64,000 bases of DNA from Modestobacter marinus (GCF_019799945.1 NZ_JABGCH010000001.1:186001-250000); one strand, 5' to 3'; numbered from the stretch's first letter, positions 8,320 to 16,209 are shown. Numbers and translations: made by a program. The notes: generated by a model from the letters alone, not told the origin.

Positions 8320-8627
8320 GGCTGGTCCGTCGGGGACCGTCGTCCCGCCGCCTGCTCGGCCGTGCGGCGGCCGCGGAGGCGACCGAGCACGTAGCCGAGC
8401 ACGCCCCCGCCGACGGCCGCCTGCAGCGCGAACAGGCCCGACTCGATCTCGCTGGAGCCCGGGGAGAACACCGACTCGAACCACGGCTGGTACCCGGAGT
8501 CCTCGATCAGCTCGGTCGCCTGGCTGTCGCTGCCCGCGTAGTCGCTCTCGCCGCCGAGCAGCAGGGGGACGGCGAACAGCGCGACCACGCCGAGGACCAG
8601 CAGTGCGGTGACCAGGTGCCGCCTCAT
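8316..8627 (-). CDS. cbiN: Cobalt transport protein CbiN
   Basis: 103 residues with an N-terminal membrane helix ([21 protein letters not shown]), an external loop ([19 protein letters not shown], then PWFESVF) and a second helix ([19 protein letters not shown]), which is the CbiN architecture. CbiN helps load Co2+ onto CbiM. ATG 8627 overlaps the cbiM stop (ATGA). Confidence 0.9.
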   Translation of the reverse strand: MRRHLVTALLVLGVVALFAVPLLLGGESDYAGSDSQATELIEDSGYQPWFESVFSPGSSEIESGLFALQAAVGGGVLGYVLGRLRGRRTAEQAAGRRSPTDQP

Positions 8628-9319
8628 CGCCGCTCCTCCGTCGGGGTGTCCCGGGGGTTCCGGGCCAGGACGCCGAGCCGCTCCAGCTCGGGGCGGGCGC
8701 TGGTGGTGAGCACCCGGAACAGCAGCACGCCGAGCAGCCCCTCGCCGATCGCCAGCGGCACCTGGGTGACCGCGAAGACGCCGAGGAACTTCCCCGCCGC
8801 CCCGGCGAACCCGCTCTCCGCGTCGGGGAAGGCCAGCGCCAGCTGCAGCGCCGTGGTGACGTAGGTGGCCAGGTCGGCCAGCGCCATGCCGGCGAACACC
8901 CCGCCCAGCAGCCCGCCGCCGAGCCGGCGGGTGAGCCGGTACGCGCCGTAGCCGGCCCACGGGCCGACCACCGCCATGGAGAAGGCGTTCGCGCCCAGGG
9001 TGGTCAGCCCGCCATGAGCCAGCAGCATCGCCTGGAACAGCAGCACGACCGTGCCCAGCAGCGCCATCACCGGCGGCCGGAACAGGATTGCGCCGACCCC
9101 GGTGCCCGTGGGGTGGCTCGAGCTGCCGGTGACCGAGGGCAGCTTGATCGCGCTGAGCACGAAGGTGAACGCCCCGGCCGCGCCGAGCAGGAGGGTCGAC
9201 TCCGGGTGCTCGCGGACCTCCCGCACGACCGCGCGGGCGCCGTGCACCACGAACGGGGCGGCGGCGACGGTCCAGCCGATCGCGTGCGCAGGGGGCAGGA
9301 ACCCCTCAGCGATGTGCAC
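8624..9319 (-). CDS. cbiM: Cobalt-binding ECF subunit CbiM
   Basis: 231 residues beginning [10 protein letters not shown]; the free N-terminus with His2 provides the metal-binding site in CbiM proteins. About six to seven membrane segments follow, with [15 protein letters not shown] and the [13 protein letters not shown] region conserved in the family. The start is fixed by the mandatory MHI motif and overlaps the 3' end of cobB by 14 nt. Confidence 0.93.
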   Translation of the reverse strand: MHIAEGFLPPAHAIGWTVAAAPFVVHGARAVVREVREHPESTLLLGAAGAFTFVLSAIKLPSVTGSSSHPTGTGVGAILFRPPVMALLGTVVLLFQAMLLAHGGLTTLGANAFSMAVVGPWAGYGAYRLTRRLGGGLLGGVFAGMALADLATYVTTALQLALAFPDAESGFAGAAGKFLGVFAVTQVPLAIGEGLLGVLLFRVLTTSARPELERLGVLARNPRDTPTEERR

Positions 9320-10706
9320 CGGCGGCCACCTCCGCCCGGACCGCGGCGGCCACGAAGCGGGACGCCATCGCCGGCGACCCGGCCCAGTGCAGGTGCAGGT
9401 ACGACGCGTGGACGTTCGGTGTCACGAACCCCTCCGGTCCCTCGGCGCTCCACTGCCAGGCCGGGGTGGCCCCGGCGGCGGGGGAGGCGGTGGTGCGGTG
9501 GAACTCGTGCCCGCGGACCCGGGTGCCGGCCGCGGCGAGCACGCTGTCCGACAACGCGACGGCGGCCCGGTAGCCCAGGGTCAGCCGCGGGTGCATCGCC
9601 GTCGTCGTGGGCAGGACGCCGCACATCGGCTCGCCGTCCAGCTCCCGGGACAGGTACAGCAGGCCGGCGCACTCGGCGGCGACCGGGCCGCCGGCGTCGG
9701 CCAGCCGGGCGATCGCCGACCGCAGCCCGACGTTGGCGACCAGCGCGCTGACGTGCACCTCGGGGAAGCCGCCGCCGACCACGAGGGCGGCGGTGCCGGC
9801 GGGCAGCGCGTCGTCGCGCAGCGGGTCGACGGTGCGGACGTCGGCGCCCGCCGCGGCAAGCAGCTCGGTGGTCTCCGGGTAGCCGAAGGTGAACGCGGGA
9901 CCACCGGCGACGGCGACCACCGGCCTGCCCTCGACCGGAGCCACCTCGGCCGCCGGGTCCCAGGGCTCCCCGCCGAGGTCGGGCGCCGTGCGGGCCAGCC
10001 GGAGGACGGCGTCCAGGTCGACCGAGGACTCGACCACCGCGCCCAGCGCACGCACCGTCCGCACCGCCTCGGCGGAGCGTTCCGCGGCGGGCACGAGACC
10101 CAGGTGCCGGGACGGCGTGTGCAGCTCCTCGATCCGCCGCACCGCGCCGAGCACCGGGACGCCGGCCGCACCCAGCGCCTCACGCAGGATCGTCTCGTGC
10201 CGGTCGGTGCCGACCCGGTTGAGCACCACCCCGCCGATCCGCACCGACGGGTCGAAGGTGGCGAAGCCGTGCACCAGCGCGGCCACGCTGCGGGCCTGCG
10301 CGGCCGCGTCGACCACGAGCACGACCGGGGCCCGCAGGTGCGCGGCGAGCTGGGCGGTGGAGCCGTAGCCGGGCTCGACGCTGGGGTGCGCGGCCCCGTC
10401 GAACAGGCCCATCACGCCCTCGACGACCGCGACGTCGGCGCCGCGGGCCCCGTGCAGGAACAGCGGCGTGATCCGCTCGTCGCCGACCAGCCAGGGGTCG
10501 AGGTTGCGCCCGGGCCGGCCGGCGGCGAGCGCGTGGTAGCCGGGGTCGATGTAGTCGGGGCCGACCTTGTGCGGGCTCACCCGCAGTCCGCGGGCGGTGA
10601 GGGCGGCGATCAGGCCGGTCGCGATCGAGGTCTTGCCGGCGCCGGAGGACGGCGCGGCCAGCACGATCCGCGGGATCCTCACCGCCCGGCCCCCGGGGGT
10701 GGTCAC
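9306..10706 (-). CDS. cobB: Hydrogenobyrinic/cobyrinic acid a,c-diamide synthase CobB
   Basis: 466 residues. The N-terminal dethiobiotin-synthetase-like ATPase shows [15 protein letters not shown] and [11 protein letters not shown]. The C-terminal class I glutamine amidotransferase shows VGGGFPEVH and [10 protein letters not shown] (catalytic Cys near residue 345), then a terminal catalytic His in ASYLHLHW. It amidates side chains a and c before or after metal insertion, depending on the pathway. GTG 10706 overlaps the cobO stop as GTGA. Confidence 0.93.
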   Translation of the reverse strand: MTTPGGRAVRIPRIVLAAPSSGAGKTSIATGLIAALTARGLRVSPHKVGPDYIDPGYHALAAGRPGRNLDPWLVGDERITPLFLHGARGADVAVVEGVMGLFDGAAHPSVEPGYGSTAQLAAHLRAPVVLVVDAAAQARSVAALVHGFATFDPSVRIGGVVLNRVGTDRHETILREALGAAGVPVLGAVRRIEELHTPSRHLGLVPAAERSAEAVRTVRALGAVVESSVDLDAVLRLARTAPDLGGEPWDPAAEVAPVEGRPVVAVAGGPAFTFGYPETTELLAAAGADVRTVDPLRDDALPAGTAALVVGGGFPEVHVSALVANVGLRSAIARLADAGGPVAAECAGLLYLSRELDGEPMCGVLPTTTAMHPRLTLGYRAAVALSDSVLAAAGTRVRGHEFHRTTASPAAGATPAWQWSAEGPEGFVTPNVHASYLHLHWAGSPAMASRFVAAAVRAEVAAGAHR

Positions 10707-11317
10707 CACTCGATCCCCCGCTGGCCCTTCTGCCCGGCGTCCATCGGGTGCTTGACCTTGGTCATCTCCACGACCAGGTCCGCGGCCTCGACGAGCGCGG
10801 GGTGGGCGTCGCGCCCGGTGACGACCACGTGCTGGCTGCCCGGCCGGTGCACCAGCGTCCGCACCACGTCGTCCACGTCCACCCAGCCCCACGTCAGCGG
10901 GTAGGTGAACTCGTCGAGCACGTAGAACCGGTGCGCCTCGGCGGCGAGGTCGCGCTTGATCTGCGCCCAGCCCTCGGCGGCGTCGGCGGCGTGGTCGATC
11001 TCGGTGCCCTGCCGGCGCGACCAGCTCCAGCCGGAGCCCATCTTGTGCCAGACCACCGGGCCGCCCTCGCCGGTCTCGGCGTGCAGCCGGCCCAGCGCGG
11101 TCAGCGCGTTCTCCTCCCCGACCTTCCACCTGGCGCTCTTGACGAACTGGTAGACCGCGATCGACCAGCCCTGGTTCCACGCCCGCATCGCCATGCCGAA
11201 CGCGGCGGTGGACTTGCCCTTCATCTCGCCGGTGTGCACGACGAGCAGCGGACGGTTGCGGCGCTGCCGCGTGGTCAGCCCGTCGTCGGGGGTGACCGCG
11301 ACCTGTCCCCGGGGCAC
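10703..11317 (-). CDS. cobO: Cob(I)alamin adenosyltransferase CobO
   Basis: 204-residue CobA/CobO-type ATP:corrinoid adenosyltransferase. The P-loop is HTGEMKGKSTAAFG; MRAWNQGW, QFVKSARWKVGEE and DEFTYPLTWGW are family hallmarks, as is the C-terminal [19 protein letters not shown] 11317 is preferred over an upstream in-frame ATG because it gives the usual short N-terminus and has a GAGGAGG site just upstream. It shares one base with the stop of the upstream micro-ORF. Confidence 0.93.
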   Translation of the reverse strand: MPRGQVAVTPDDGLTTRQRRNRPLLVVHTGEMKGKSTAAFGMAMRAWNQGWSIAVYQFVKSARWKVGEENALTALGRLHAETGEGGPVVWHKMGSGWSWSRRQGTEIDHAADAAEGWAQIKRDLAAEAHRFYVLDEFTYPLTWGWVDVDDVVRTLVHRPGSQHVVVTGRDAHPALVEAADLVVEMTKVKHPMDAGQKGQRGIEW

Positions 11318-11391
11318 TAGTCCTCCTCGCCGGCGCTCGTCGGCCAACTGCCTGGCGCTCTGCTGGTGGATGAGCTCGCGAGCTGGTTCAT
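11317..11391 (-). CDS. Micro-ORF bridging the chelatase gene and cobO (copy B)
   Basis: A 24-codon ORF fills the gap completely. Its ATG (11391-11389) follows the chelatase TAG with no spacer, and its TAG shares one base with the cobO GTG. The peptide starts M-x2-LA-x-S-x2-SRA and later has WP, matching copy A at 6666-6746 residue for residue at those positions. The DNA is also similar (shared AGCTCGCGAG near the start and a GCGCC(A/G)GCGAGG core near the end). Its 3' end provides the GAGGAGG Shine-Dalgarno site of cobO. Confidence 0.5.
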   Translation of the reverse strand: MNQLASSSTSRAPGSWPTSAGEED

Positions 11392-13425
11392 CTATGCGGC
11401 CGCCTCTCGCATGCTGCGCACGGTCCCGGCCAGCGACTCGGCGCCGAGCTCCGCCAGGCGCAGGGTCTGCCCGCCCAGCGCCGTCCCGAGGGTGGCGGCC
11501 AGGCCCAGTCGCACCGGGCCGGACTCGCAGTCGACCACCACGCTCGCCACGTCCGCGGCGGCCAGCAGTCCGGCCGCCCGGCGGGCGTTGCCGAGGTGGT
11601 CGCCGCCGCGGGCGCCGGTGGCCCGGCCGTCGGTGACGACGACGAGCAGCGGACGGCGCTGCGGATCGCGGACCCGCTCCAGCGTCAGCGTCTCGTGCGC
11701 CTTGAGCAGCCCGGCCGCGAGCGGGGTGCGCCCGCCGGTGGGCAGGCCGGTGAGCCGGGCCGCGGCCGCCTCGACCGACCAGGTCGGCGGCAGGGCGAGC
11801 GCGGCTTCGTCGCCGCGGAAGGTGACCAGGCCGACCTTGTCCCGGCGCTGGTAGGCGTCCAGCAGCAGGGAGAGGACGGCGCCCTTCACCGCGGCCATCC
11901 GCGAGCGGGTGCCCATCGACCCGCTGGCGTCGACCACGAACAGCACGAGGTTGCCCTCGCGGCCCTCGAGCGTGGCCTGCCGCAGGTCCGCCCGGTCGAT
12001 GTGCAGGCCGGGGCCGGTGCGGCCGCGGGCCCGCTGGTGCGGCGCCGCGGCGACCACCGTGTCGACCAGGTGCAGCCTGGTCACCGGCCCCGCGGGACGG
12101 CGGGAGCCGACCACCCGGCCCCGGTCGCTGCGCGCCCGGGAGCGCCGCCCGGCCGCGCCGGCGCCGATGCCGGGCACCTCCAGCCGGCGGGTGCGGAAGG
12201 GGTCGGTCGGCGCGACGGCCGCCTTCTCCGGGGCGGGGGCGGCGTCGGTGTGCCCGCCGCCCTCGCCCCGCGGCGCCGTCGTCGGCGGCTGTTCCTGGAC
12301 TTGATCCCGATCAAGTCCGGGGACTTGATCGGGATCAAGATTCCAGGAGGGGCCGCCCGGTGGGGGAGCGCCGCCGTCCGGGCCGCCGTCGGGCGGGGGC
12401 TCGTCGTCGGGGGGGTCGGGCCGGGAGTCGGCCAGCGCCTGGTCCAGCGTCTCCTCGTCCAGGCCGGGGGCGTCGAACGGGTTGCGCCGGCGGCGGTGGG
12501 GGAGAGCCAGCCGGGCGGCCACCCGCACGTCGTCCTCGGTGACCTCCTCGCGGCCGGACCACGCGGCGTGCGCGATCGCGGCGCGGGCGGTGACCAGGTC
12601 GGCGCGCAGGCCGTCGACGTCGAAGGCGGCGCAGACGGTGGTCACCTGCCGCAGCGCGGCGTCGGACAGGACGACGTGCGGCAGCCGGGCCCGCGCGTCG
12701 GCGATCCGCCCGGCGAGCGCAGCCTCCTCCGCGGCCCAGGCGGCGGCGAACCCGGCCGGGTCGGCGTCGTGGGCGAACCGGCGGCGGACCACCTCGGCGC
12801 GCTCGGTGGCCTCCCGCGGCGCGGCGACCTCGACGGTGAGCCCGAACCGGTCCAGCAGCTGCGGCCGGAGCTCGCCCTCCTCCGGGTTCATCGTGCCGAC
12901 CAGCAGGAACCGGGCCGCGTGCCGCACCGAGACGCCCTCGCGCTCGACGTAGGCGCGGCCCATCGCGGCGGCGTCCAGCAGCAGGTCCACCAGGTGGTCG
13001 TGCAGCAGGTTGACCTCGTCGACGTAGAGCACGCCGCGGTGCGCGGCCGCCAGCAGTCCCGGCTCGAAGGCCTTCACGCCCTCGGTGAGGGCGCGCTCTA
13101 GGTCCAGCGCGCCGACGACCCGGTCCTCGGACGCGCCCACCGGCAGCTCGACCAGCCGGGCCGGGCGGGTGGTCGCCGGGGACGCCGGGTCGTGCGGGCC
13201 GTCCGGGCACTCGGGATCGGGGGCGGCCGGGTCGCAGGCGAACCGGCAGCCGGCGACGACGTCCACGGACGGGAGGACGGCGGCCAGCGCGCGCACCGCC
13301 GTCGACTTCGCCGTGCCCTTCTCCCCGCGCACGAGCACCCCACCGACGGCGGGGGAGACGGCGTTCAGGAGCAGGGCGAGGCGCATGTCGTCCATGCCGA
13401 CGACGGCGCCGAAGGGATAGGTCAC
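11392..13425 (-). CDS. Mg-chelatase-like ATPase/VWA subunit used for cobaltochelatase
   Basis: 677 residues combining ChlI-like AAA+ and ChlD-like integrin-I parts. Walker A is RGEKGTAKS (residues 33-41); ChlI inserts and LYVDEVNLL (Walker B) and FLLVGTMNPEEG follow. An acidic, proline-rich linker spans ~345-420. A VWA domain has the MIDAS motif DASGSMGTRS near residue 497. In actinobacteria this single protein partners CobN in place of CobS and CobT to insert Co2+ into hydrogenobyrinic acid a,c-diamide (established for related genomes, inferred here). GTG 13425 is the family start. A 56-bp palindromic insert lies in the linker (12293-12348). Confidence 0.88.
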   Translation of the reverse strand: MTYPFGAVVGMDDMRLALLLNAVSPAVGGVLVRGEKGTAKSTAVRALAAVLPSVDVVAGCRFACDPAAPDPECPDGPHDPASPATTRPARLVELPVGASEDRVVGALDLERALTEGVKAFEPGLLAAAHRGVLYVDEVNLLHDHLVDLLLDAAAMGRAYVEREGVSVRHAARFLLVGTMNPEEGELRPQLLDRFGLTVEVAAPREATERAEVVRRRFAHDADPAGFAAAWAAEEAALAGRIADARARLPHVVLSDAALRQVTTVCAAFDVDGLRADLVTARAAIAHAAWSGREEVTEDDVRVAARLALPHRRRRNPFDAPGLDEETLDQALADSRPDPPDDEPPPDGGPDGGAPPPGGPSWNLDPDQVPGLDRDQVQEQPPTTAPRGEGGGHTDAAPAPEKAAVAPTDPFRTRRLEVPGIGAGAAGRRSRARSDRGRVVGSRRPAGPVTRLHLVDTVVAAAPHQRARGRTGPGLHIDRADLRQATLEGREGNLVLFVVDASGSMGTRSRMAAVKGAVLSLLLDAYQRRDKVGLVTFRGDEAALALPPTWSVEAAAARLTGLPTGGRTPLAAGLLKAHETLTLERVRDPQRRPLLVVVTDGRATGARGGDHLGNARRAAGLLAAADVASVVVDCESGPVRLGLAATLGTALGGQTLRLAELGAESLAGTVRSMREAAA
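12293..12348. repeat. Near-perfect palindrome inside the chelatase linker
   Basis: Arms 12293-12318 and 12321-12348 are inverted copies with a 2-nt centre and a single 2-nt bulge. Each arm also contains TTGATC-cc/gg-GATCAA, itself palindromic. The AT-richer words stand out from the surrounding GC-rich codons. It is read in frame as a DPDQ / DRDQ-type acidic segment of the linker at about residues 360-378, a part of the protein that tolerates insertion. Confidence 0.8.
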
Positions 13426-13570
13426 GCGACCACAGGTCCTCTCCCCGGGTGTCCACGCCCGGAGGTGGCAGGAAGCGACGGCGGGAGTTCCTGGCTCGCC
13501 GGGGTCCACCGGCTCACAGTGGCGGGACCGCGCCGGAGTTCCACCGGGCTTCCTCCGCTGCCGTCGCAGT
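13426..13570 (-). promoter_or_regulatory. Cobalamin riboswitch controlling the cob/cbi operon
   Basis: The leader carries the conserved core of AdoCbl-type riboswitches on the minus strand: GGAAGCCCGGTGGAACTCCGG (13553-13533), then GCGCGGTCCC leading directly into the B12 box GCCACTG (13523-13517), then an AGCCAGGA segment. A closing stem P1 is formed by 13567-13560 (GCGACGGC) and 13482-13475 (GCCGTCGC). Downstream, CCAC-ctccgggc-GTGG can form a P13-like hairpin, and a purine-rich GGGGAGAGG lies before the GTG at 13425, so regulation of translation initiation is plausible. All genes from the chelatase to the cobA-type gene are tightly coupled downstream. Confidence 0.9.
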
Positions 13571-13621
13571 TCGTCGCACATCAGACCACGACACCCCGGA
13601 GGAGGACAGGGGCGGTGTCTG

Positions 13622-13667
13622 TTGACGGATTGGAAAGTCATGCGCCACACTTTCCGGCATGGAAAGC
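13622..13667 (+). promoter_or_regulatory. Promoter with GGAAAGT inverted repeat before the membrane-protein/winged-helix pair
   Basis: A -35-like TTGACG (13622-13627) is followed by GGAAAGT (13632-13638) and its inverted copy ACTTTCC (13649-13655), with a third half-site GGAAAGC at 13661-13667 inside the first codons of the gene starting at 13659. The dyad covers the spacer and -10 area. The winged-helix protein encoded second in this unit is the likely binder (inference). Confidence 0.5.
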
Positions 13668-14108
13668 AACGGGACCGATCGGGACGACGCGGCCGCTCAG
13701 CTGGCCGCTCTGCAGGCCGACCGGGCGGCGCTGGCCGAGCGTGTCCTGCAGCCGTGGTGGTACGACGTCACGCTGGGGCTGCTGCTCTTCGGCTTCCTGG
13801 CCTCCTACGCCTTCGACTCGCTCTGGGTGACCTTCCCGGCGCTGGTCGTGTTCTTCGCGGGGCTCGGCGCGCTGGTGGCGGCCTACAAGCGGATCACCGG
13901 CGTCTGGGTGAGCACCGACAACCGGACCATGGTGGTCTGGGTGGTGATGGTCCTGGTCGTCCTCGTACCGGCGTTCGTGCTCGCGGAGGGCTTCGGGCAC
14001 CGCTGGGTGATGGTGGTCGCCGGGGCGGTCCTCGGGATCGCCGTCGCCGTGATGGGCCGGCGGTGGGGTCGTGCCTACGTCGACCACCTGCGCGGCGGCG
14101 CGCTGTGA
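13659..14108 (+). CDS. Four-helix membrane protein of unknown function
   Basis: 149 residues with a short charged N-terminus and four hydrophobic segments: VTLGLLLFGFLASYAF, LWVTFPALVVFFAGLGALVAA, MVVWVVMVLVVLVPAFVLA, and WVMVVAGAVLGIAVAVMG. No catalytic motif is seen. Its stop overlaps the start of a winged-helix regulator (GTGA), so the two proteins are made together. This pairing of a small integral membrane protein with a PF13601-like regulator recurs in actinobacteria; the membrane protein may be the regulated target or sensor. Confidence 0.75.
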   Translation: MESNGTDRDDAAAQLAALQADRAALAERVLQPWWYDVTLGLLLFGFLASYAFDSLWVTFPALVVFFAGLGALVAAYKRITGVWVSTDNRTMVVWVVMVLVVLVPAFVLAEGFGHRWVMVVAGAVLGIAVAVMGRRWGRAYVDHLRGGAL

Positions 14109-14398
14109 CCGCCGTGGCGCCGCACTTCGACTCGGTCATCCACCCGCCGCCCCGGCTGCAGATCTGCGGGCTCCTCGCGGCGGTCGAGACGATGGAGTTC
14201 GCCGCCGTCCGGGACGCGGTGCAGGTGAGCGACTCGGTGCTCTCCAAGCACGTCAAGCAGCTCGAGGAGGCCGGCTACGTGCAGCTGCGCAAGGCGACCA
14301 TCGCCTCCCGGCAGCGCACCAGCCTGGCGCTCACCAAGGCGGGGCGGACGGCGTTCGAGGCCCATGTCGCCGAGCTCCGCCGGATCGTCGGCGCCTGA
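14105..14398 (+). CDS. Winged-helix (MarR/PadR-like, PF13601-type) transcriptional regulator
   Basis: 97 residues. PRLQICGLLAAVETMEFAAV, then VSDSVLSKHVKQLEEAGYV (recognition helix), and the wing RTSLALTKAGRTAFEAHVAEL form one winged-helix domain with little else. GTG 14105 overlaps the preceding stop as GTGA. Probably autoregulates the two-gene unit via the GGAAAGT dyad at 13632-13655 (inference). Confidence 0.85.
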   Translation: MTAVAPHFDSVIHPPPRLQICGLLAAVETMEFAAVRDAVQVSDSVLSKHVKQLEEAGYVQLRKATIASRQRTSLALTKAGRTAFEAHVAELRRIVGA

Positions 14399-14401
14399 GC
14401 G

Positions 14402-14433
14402 GAGGCCCCCTCCCTCTCCGGGTAGGGGGCCTC
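14402..14433 (+). terminator. 10-bp perfect hairpin between the regulator and the AbrB-family gene
   Basis: GAGGCCCCCT (14402-14411) pairs with AGGGGGCCTC (14424-14433) across a 12-nt loop, 3 nt after the regulator stop. It looks like a factor-independent terminator without a U-tract. Its 3' arm also contains the AGGGGG that would serve as Shine-Dalgarno site of the gene starting at 14438, so it may instead mask that site. Confidence 0.55.
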
Positions 14434-14437
14434 TGTG

Positions 14438-15493
14438 ATGGACGGACGTCGGCGCACCGTGCTCGACTGGGCCGCCGTCCTCCTCGTCGGCACCGCCGCG
14501 GCGACCGGGTTCGGCCTGCTGGAGATCCCGTCGCCCGCGCTCTTCGGCGGACTGGTCGCCGGCCTCGGCCGGGCGCTGCTCGGCCGCTCCCCGCTCGTCC
14601 TGCCCCGCCCGGCGGGGATGGTCGCCCAGGCGGTGGTCGGTGTCAGCATCGGCGCCCTGGTGCAGACCGACACCCTGCGCCGGATCGCCGAGAACTGGCC
14701 GCCGGTCCTCGGGGCGACCGTGGCCACCCTGCTGGTCAGCCTGGTGGCCGGGCAGCTGATGCGGCTGCAGCGGGGGATCGACCCGGTGACCGGGGCGTTC
14801 GCCATGATCGCCGGGGGTGCCTCGGGGATCACCGCGATGGCCCGTGACCTCGGGGCCGACGAGCAGGTGGTCGCCGTCCTCCAGTACCTCCGGGTCCTGC
14901 TCATCGTGGTCGCCATGCCGGCCGTGGCGACGACGGTCTACGGCGCCACGGCCGGCGGTGGGACGGCTCCCGTGGAGGCGGGCCCCGGCTGGCCGGCCGG
15001 GCTGCTGTTCACCGTCGTCTGCGTCGCCGGGGGGATGCTGGCCGGGCGGCTCGCCCGGATCCCGGTCGGCGCGCTGCTCGGCCCGCTGGTCGTCGCCGCC
15101 GTCCTGGACCTGACCGGGGCGTCCCGGGGCGCGGACGTGCCGGCGCTGGTCGAGCACGGCGGCTTCCTGGCGATCGGCCTGCAGGTGGGCCTCGGATTCA
15201 CCCGGGCCGGCCTGCGGATGGTCGGCCGGGCGCTGCCGCTGGCCCTGCTGCTCATCGTCGGCGCGGTGGCCGCCTGCGCCGGGCTCGGGGTGCTGCTGTC
15301 CCGCGCGGCCGGCGTCAGCCTCCTCGACGGGTACCTCGCCACGACCCCGGGCGGGCTCTACGCGGTGCTGGCCACGGCGACCGACAGCGGGGCCGACGCC
15401 ACCTTCGTTCTCGCCGTCCAGGTGCTGCGGCTGTTCGTCATGCTCCTGTCCGCACCACTGCTGGCCCGGCTCCTGCGGCCGCGCGGGACCTGA
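14438..15493 (+). CDS. AbrB-family membrane protein (ammonia-monooxygenase-like, AbrB duplication)
   Basis: 351-residue integral membrane protein with about ten hydrophobic segments in two homologous halves. GLLEIPSPALFGGLVAGL and RIPVGALLGPLVVAAVLDL are the paired family motifs, and GIDPVTGAFAMIAGGASGITAMARDLGAD is typical of AbrB-type proteins (TIGR03082). Function is not established; a regulator or transporter role has been proposed for relatives. ATG 14438 is preferred to the GTG immediately before it. Confidence 0.82.
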   Translation: MDGRRRTVLDWAAVLLVGTAAATGFGLLEIPSPALFGGLVAGLGRALLGRSPLVLPRPAGMVAQAVVGVSIGALVQTDTLRRIAENWPPVLGATVATLLVSLVAGQLMRLQRGIDPVTGAFAMIAGGASGITAMARDLGADEQVVAVLQYLRVLLIVVAMPAVATTVYGATAGGGTAPVEAGPGWPAGLLFTVVCVAGGMLAGRLARIPVGALLGPLVVAAVLDLTGASRGADVPALVEHGGFLAIGLQVGLGFTRAGLRMVGRALPLALLLIVGAVAACAGLGVLLSRAAGVSLLDGYLATTPGGLYAVLATATDSGADATFVLAVQVLRLFVMLLSAPLLARLLRPRGT

Positions 15494-15606
15494 CCACGCC
15501 CCCCGGAGGCACCTGCACCGAACTCGGCGTCCTCGGCGTCGGTGAGCACCACCGGGCGGACCCGGCTCACCAGCGCGGTCACGGTGCTCTCGTCGCCACC
15601 CGGGGC

Positions 15607-15825
15607 TCAGAGGGGCCGGTACTCATCGCCGTCCGGGTGGAGGACCAGGACGGCGTCGGCCTGCCGAGAGCGTGCCCAGTCCTTCGCTTGGGCTTCCGAA
15701 ACACACTCACGATCGTCGATGCGGTCACCGGCCTGCCAGGAGGCGCCTCAGGTGCCGTCTCCGTCCTCGGTGACGACGACGGTGCCCGAGCCCGGCTCCG
15801 GGGCCCGCGGAGGCGGAGCCGCCAC
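15607..15825 (-). pseudogene. Small gene interrupted by an in-frame TGA (DUF2188-like remnant)
   Basis: In the stretch 15494-15914, which has no intact gene, the minus strand reads from GTG 15825: ~25 codons ending in SGTVVVTEDGDGT, an in-frame TGA (15750-15748), then 46 more codons in the same frame with WQAGDRIDDRECVSEAQAKD and AVLVLHPDGDEYRPL before a TGA at 15609-15607. The combined outline (short beta strands, a SEAQAKDWAR helix, a VLHPDGDEYR end) resembles small DUF2188-type proteins. I treat it as a gene with a nonsense mutation; the family call is tentative. Confidence 0.4.
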
Positions 15826-15901
15826 CGAGGTGGCGCCGGTGGTCCGGGCGGAGGTCGCGACGCGGACGGCGGCGACGGCCTGACCCGGCGCCGGTCGCGC
15901 C

Positions 15902-15907
15902 TACCCT
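15902..15907 (+). promoter_or_regulatory. -10 element for a leaderless gene
   Basis: TACCCT fits the actinobacterial TAnnnT -10 and ends 7 nt before GTG 15915, where transcription would begin on the start codon. A -35-like CTGACC is at 15882-15887. Confidence 0.45.
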
Positions 15908-15914
15908 GGAACGG

Positions 15915-16199
15915 GTGTGCCAGTCGAGCCGAGGAGGAGCACTGACCGAGGACACCGCCGCTGGCACGAGCGACGAGGACGCCGTGCTGCTCTTCGTCGG
16001 CGGGCCCCTCGACGGCCGGGTGCAGATCCGCGAGGCCCGGCACGGGGAGCCGCTGCCGACGATCACGCACGTCCACCTGCACGGCGGGCCCAAGGTGGTG
16101 CACCGCTACGACCTGCAGTCGCTGGCGGGGCGGGCCGGCGTCTACCACCTGCGCCCGACGGTGCACAGCCCGCAGCAGAGCGGCACCGCGGCGGAGTGA
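15915..16199 (+). CDS. Conserved small protein with VGGPLDGR motif
   Basis: 94 residues if read from GTG 15915. The conserved part runs AVLLFVGGPLDGRVQIREA, then LPTITHVHLHGGPKVVHRYDL and GVYHLRP. Short actinobacterial proteins with GGPxDGR and VxRYxL motifs are common but uncharacterised. A perfect-looking GAGGAGG lies inside the ORF 4 nt before a CTG at 15942, so a CTG start is an alternative. I prefer GTG because a -10 is correctly placed for a leaderless transcript. Confidence 0.65.
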   Translation: MCQSSRGGALTEDTAAGTSDEDAVLLFVGGPLDGRVQIREARHGEPLPTITHVHLHGGPKVVHRYDLQSLAGRAGVYHLRPTVHSPQQSGTAAE

Positions 16200-16209
16200 C
16201 CGCCGCGGG

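Noticed and set aside
15748..15750. In-frame TGA as a selenocysteine codon
   Set aside because: No SECIS-like hairpin or selenoprotein family context; a nonsense mutation in a small gene is simpler.
15942..15944. CTG start after GAGGAGG for the small VGGPLDGR protein
   Set aside because: Possible, but CTG starts are rare and a -10 is well placed for a leaderless GTG at 15915; kept as alternative in the feature text.
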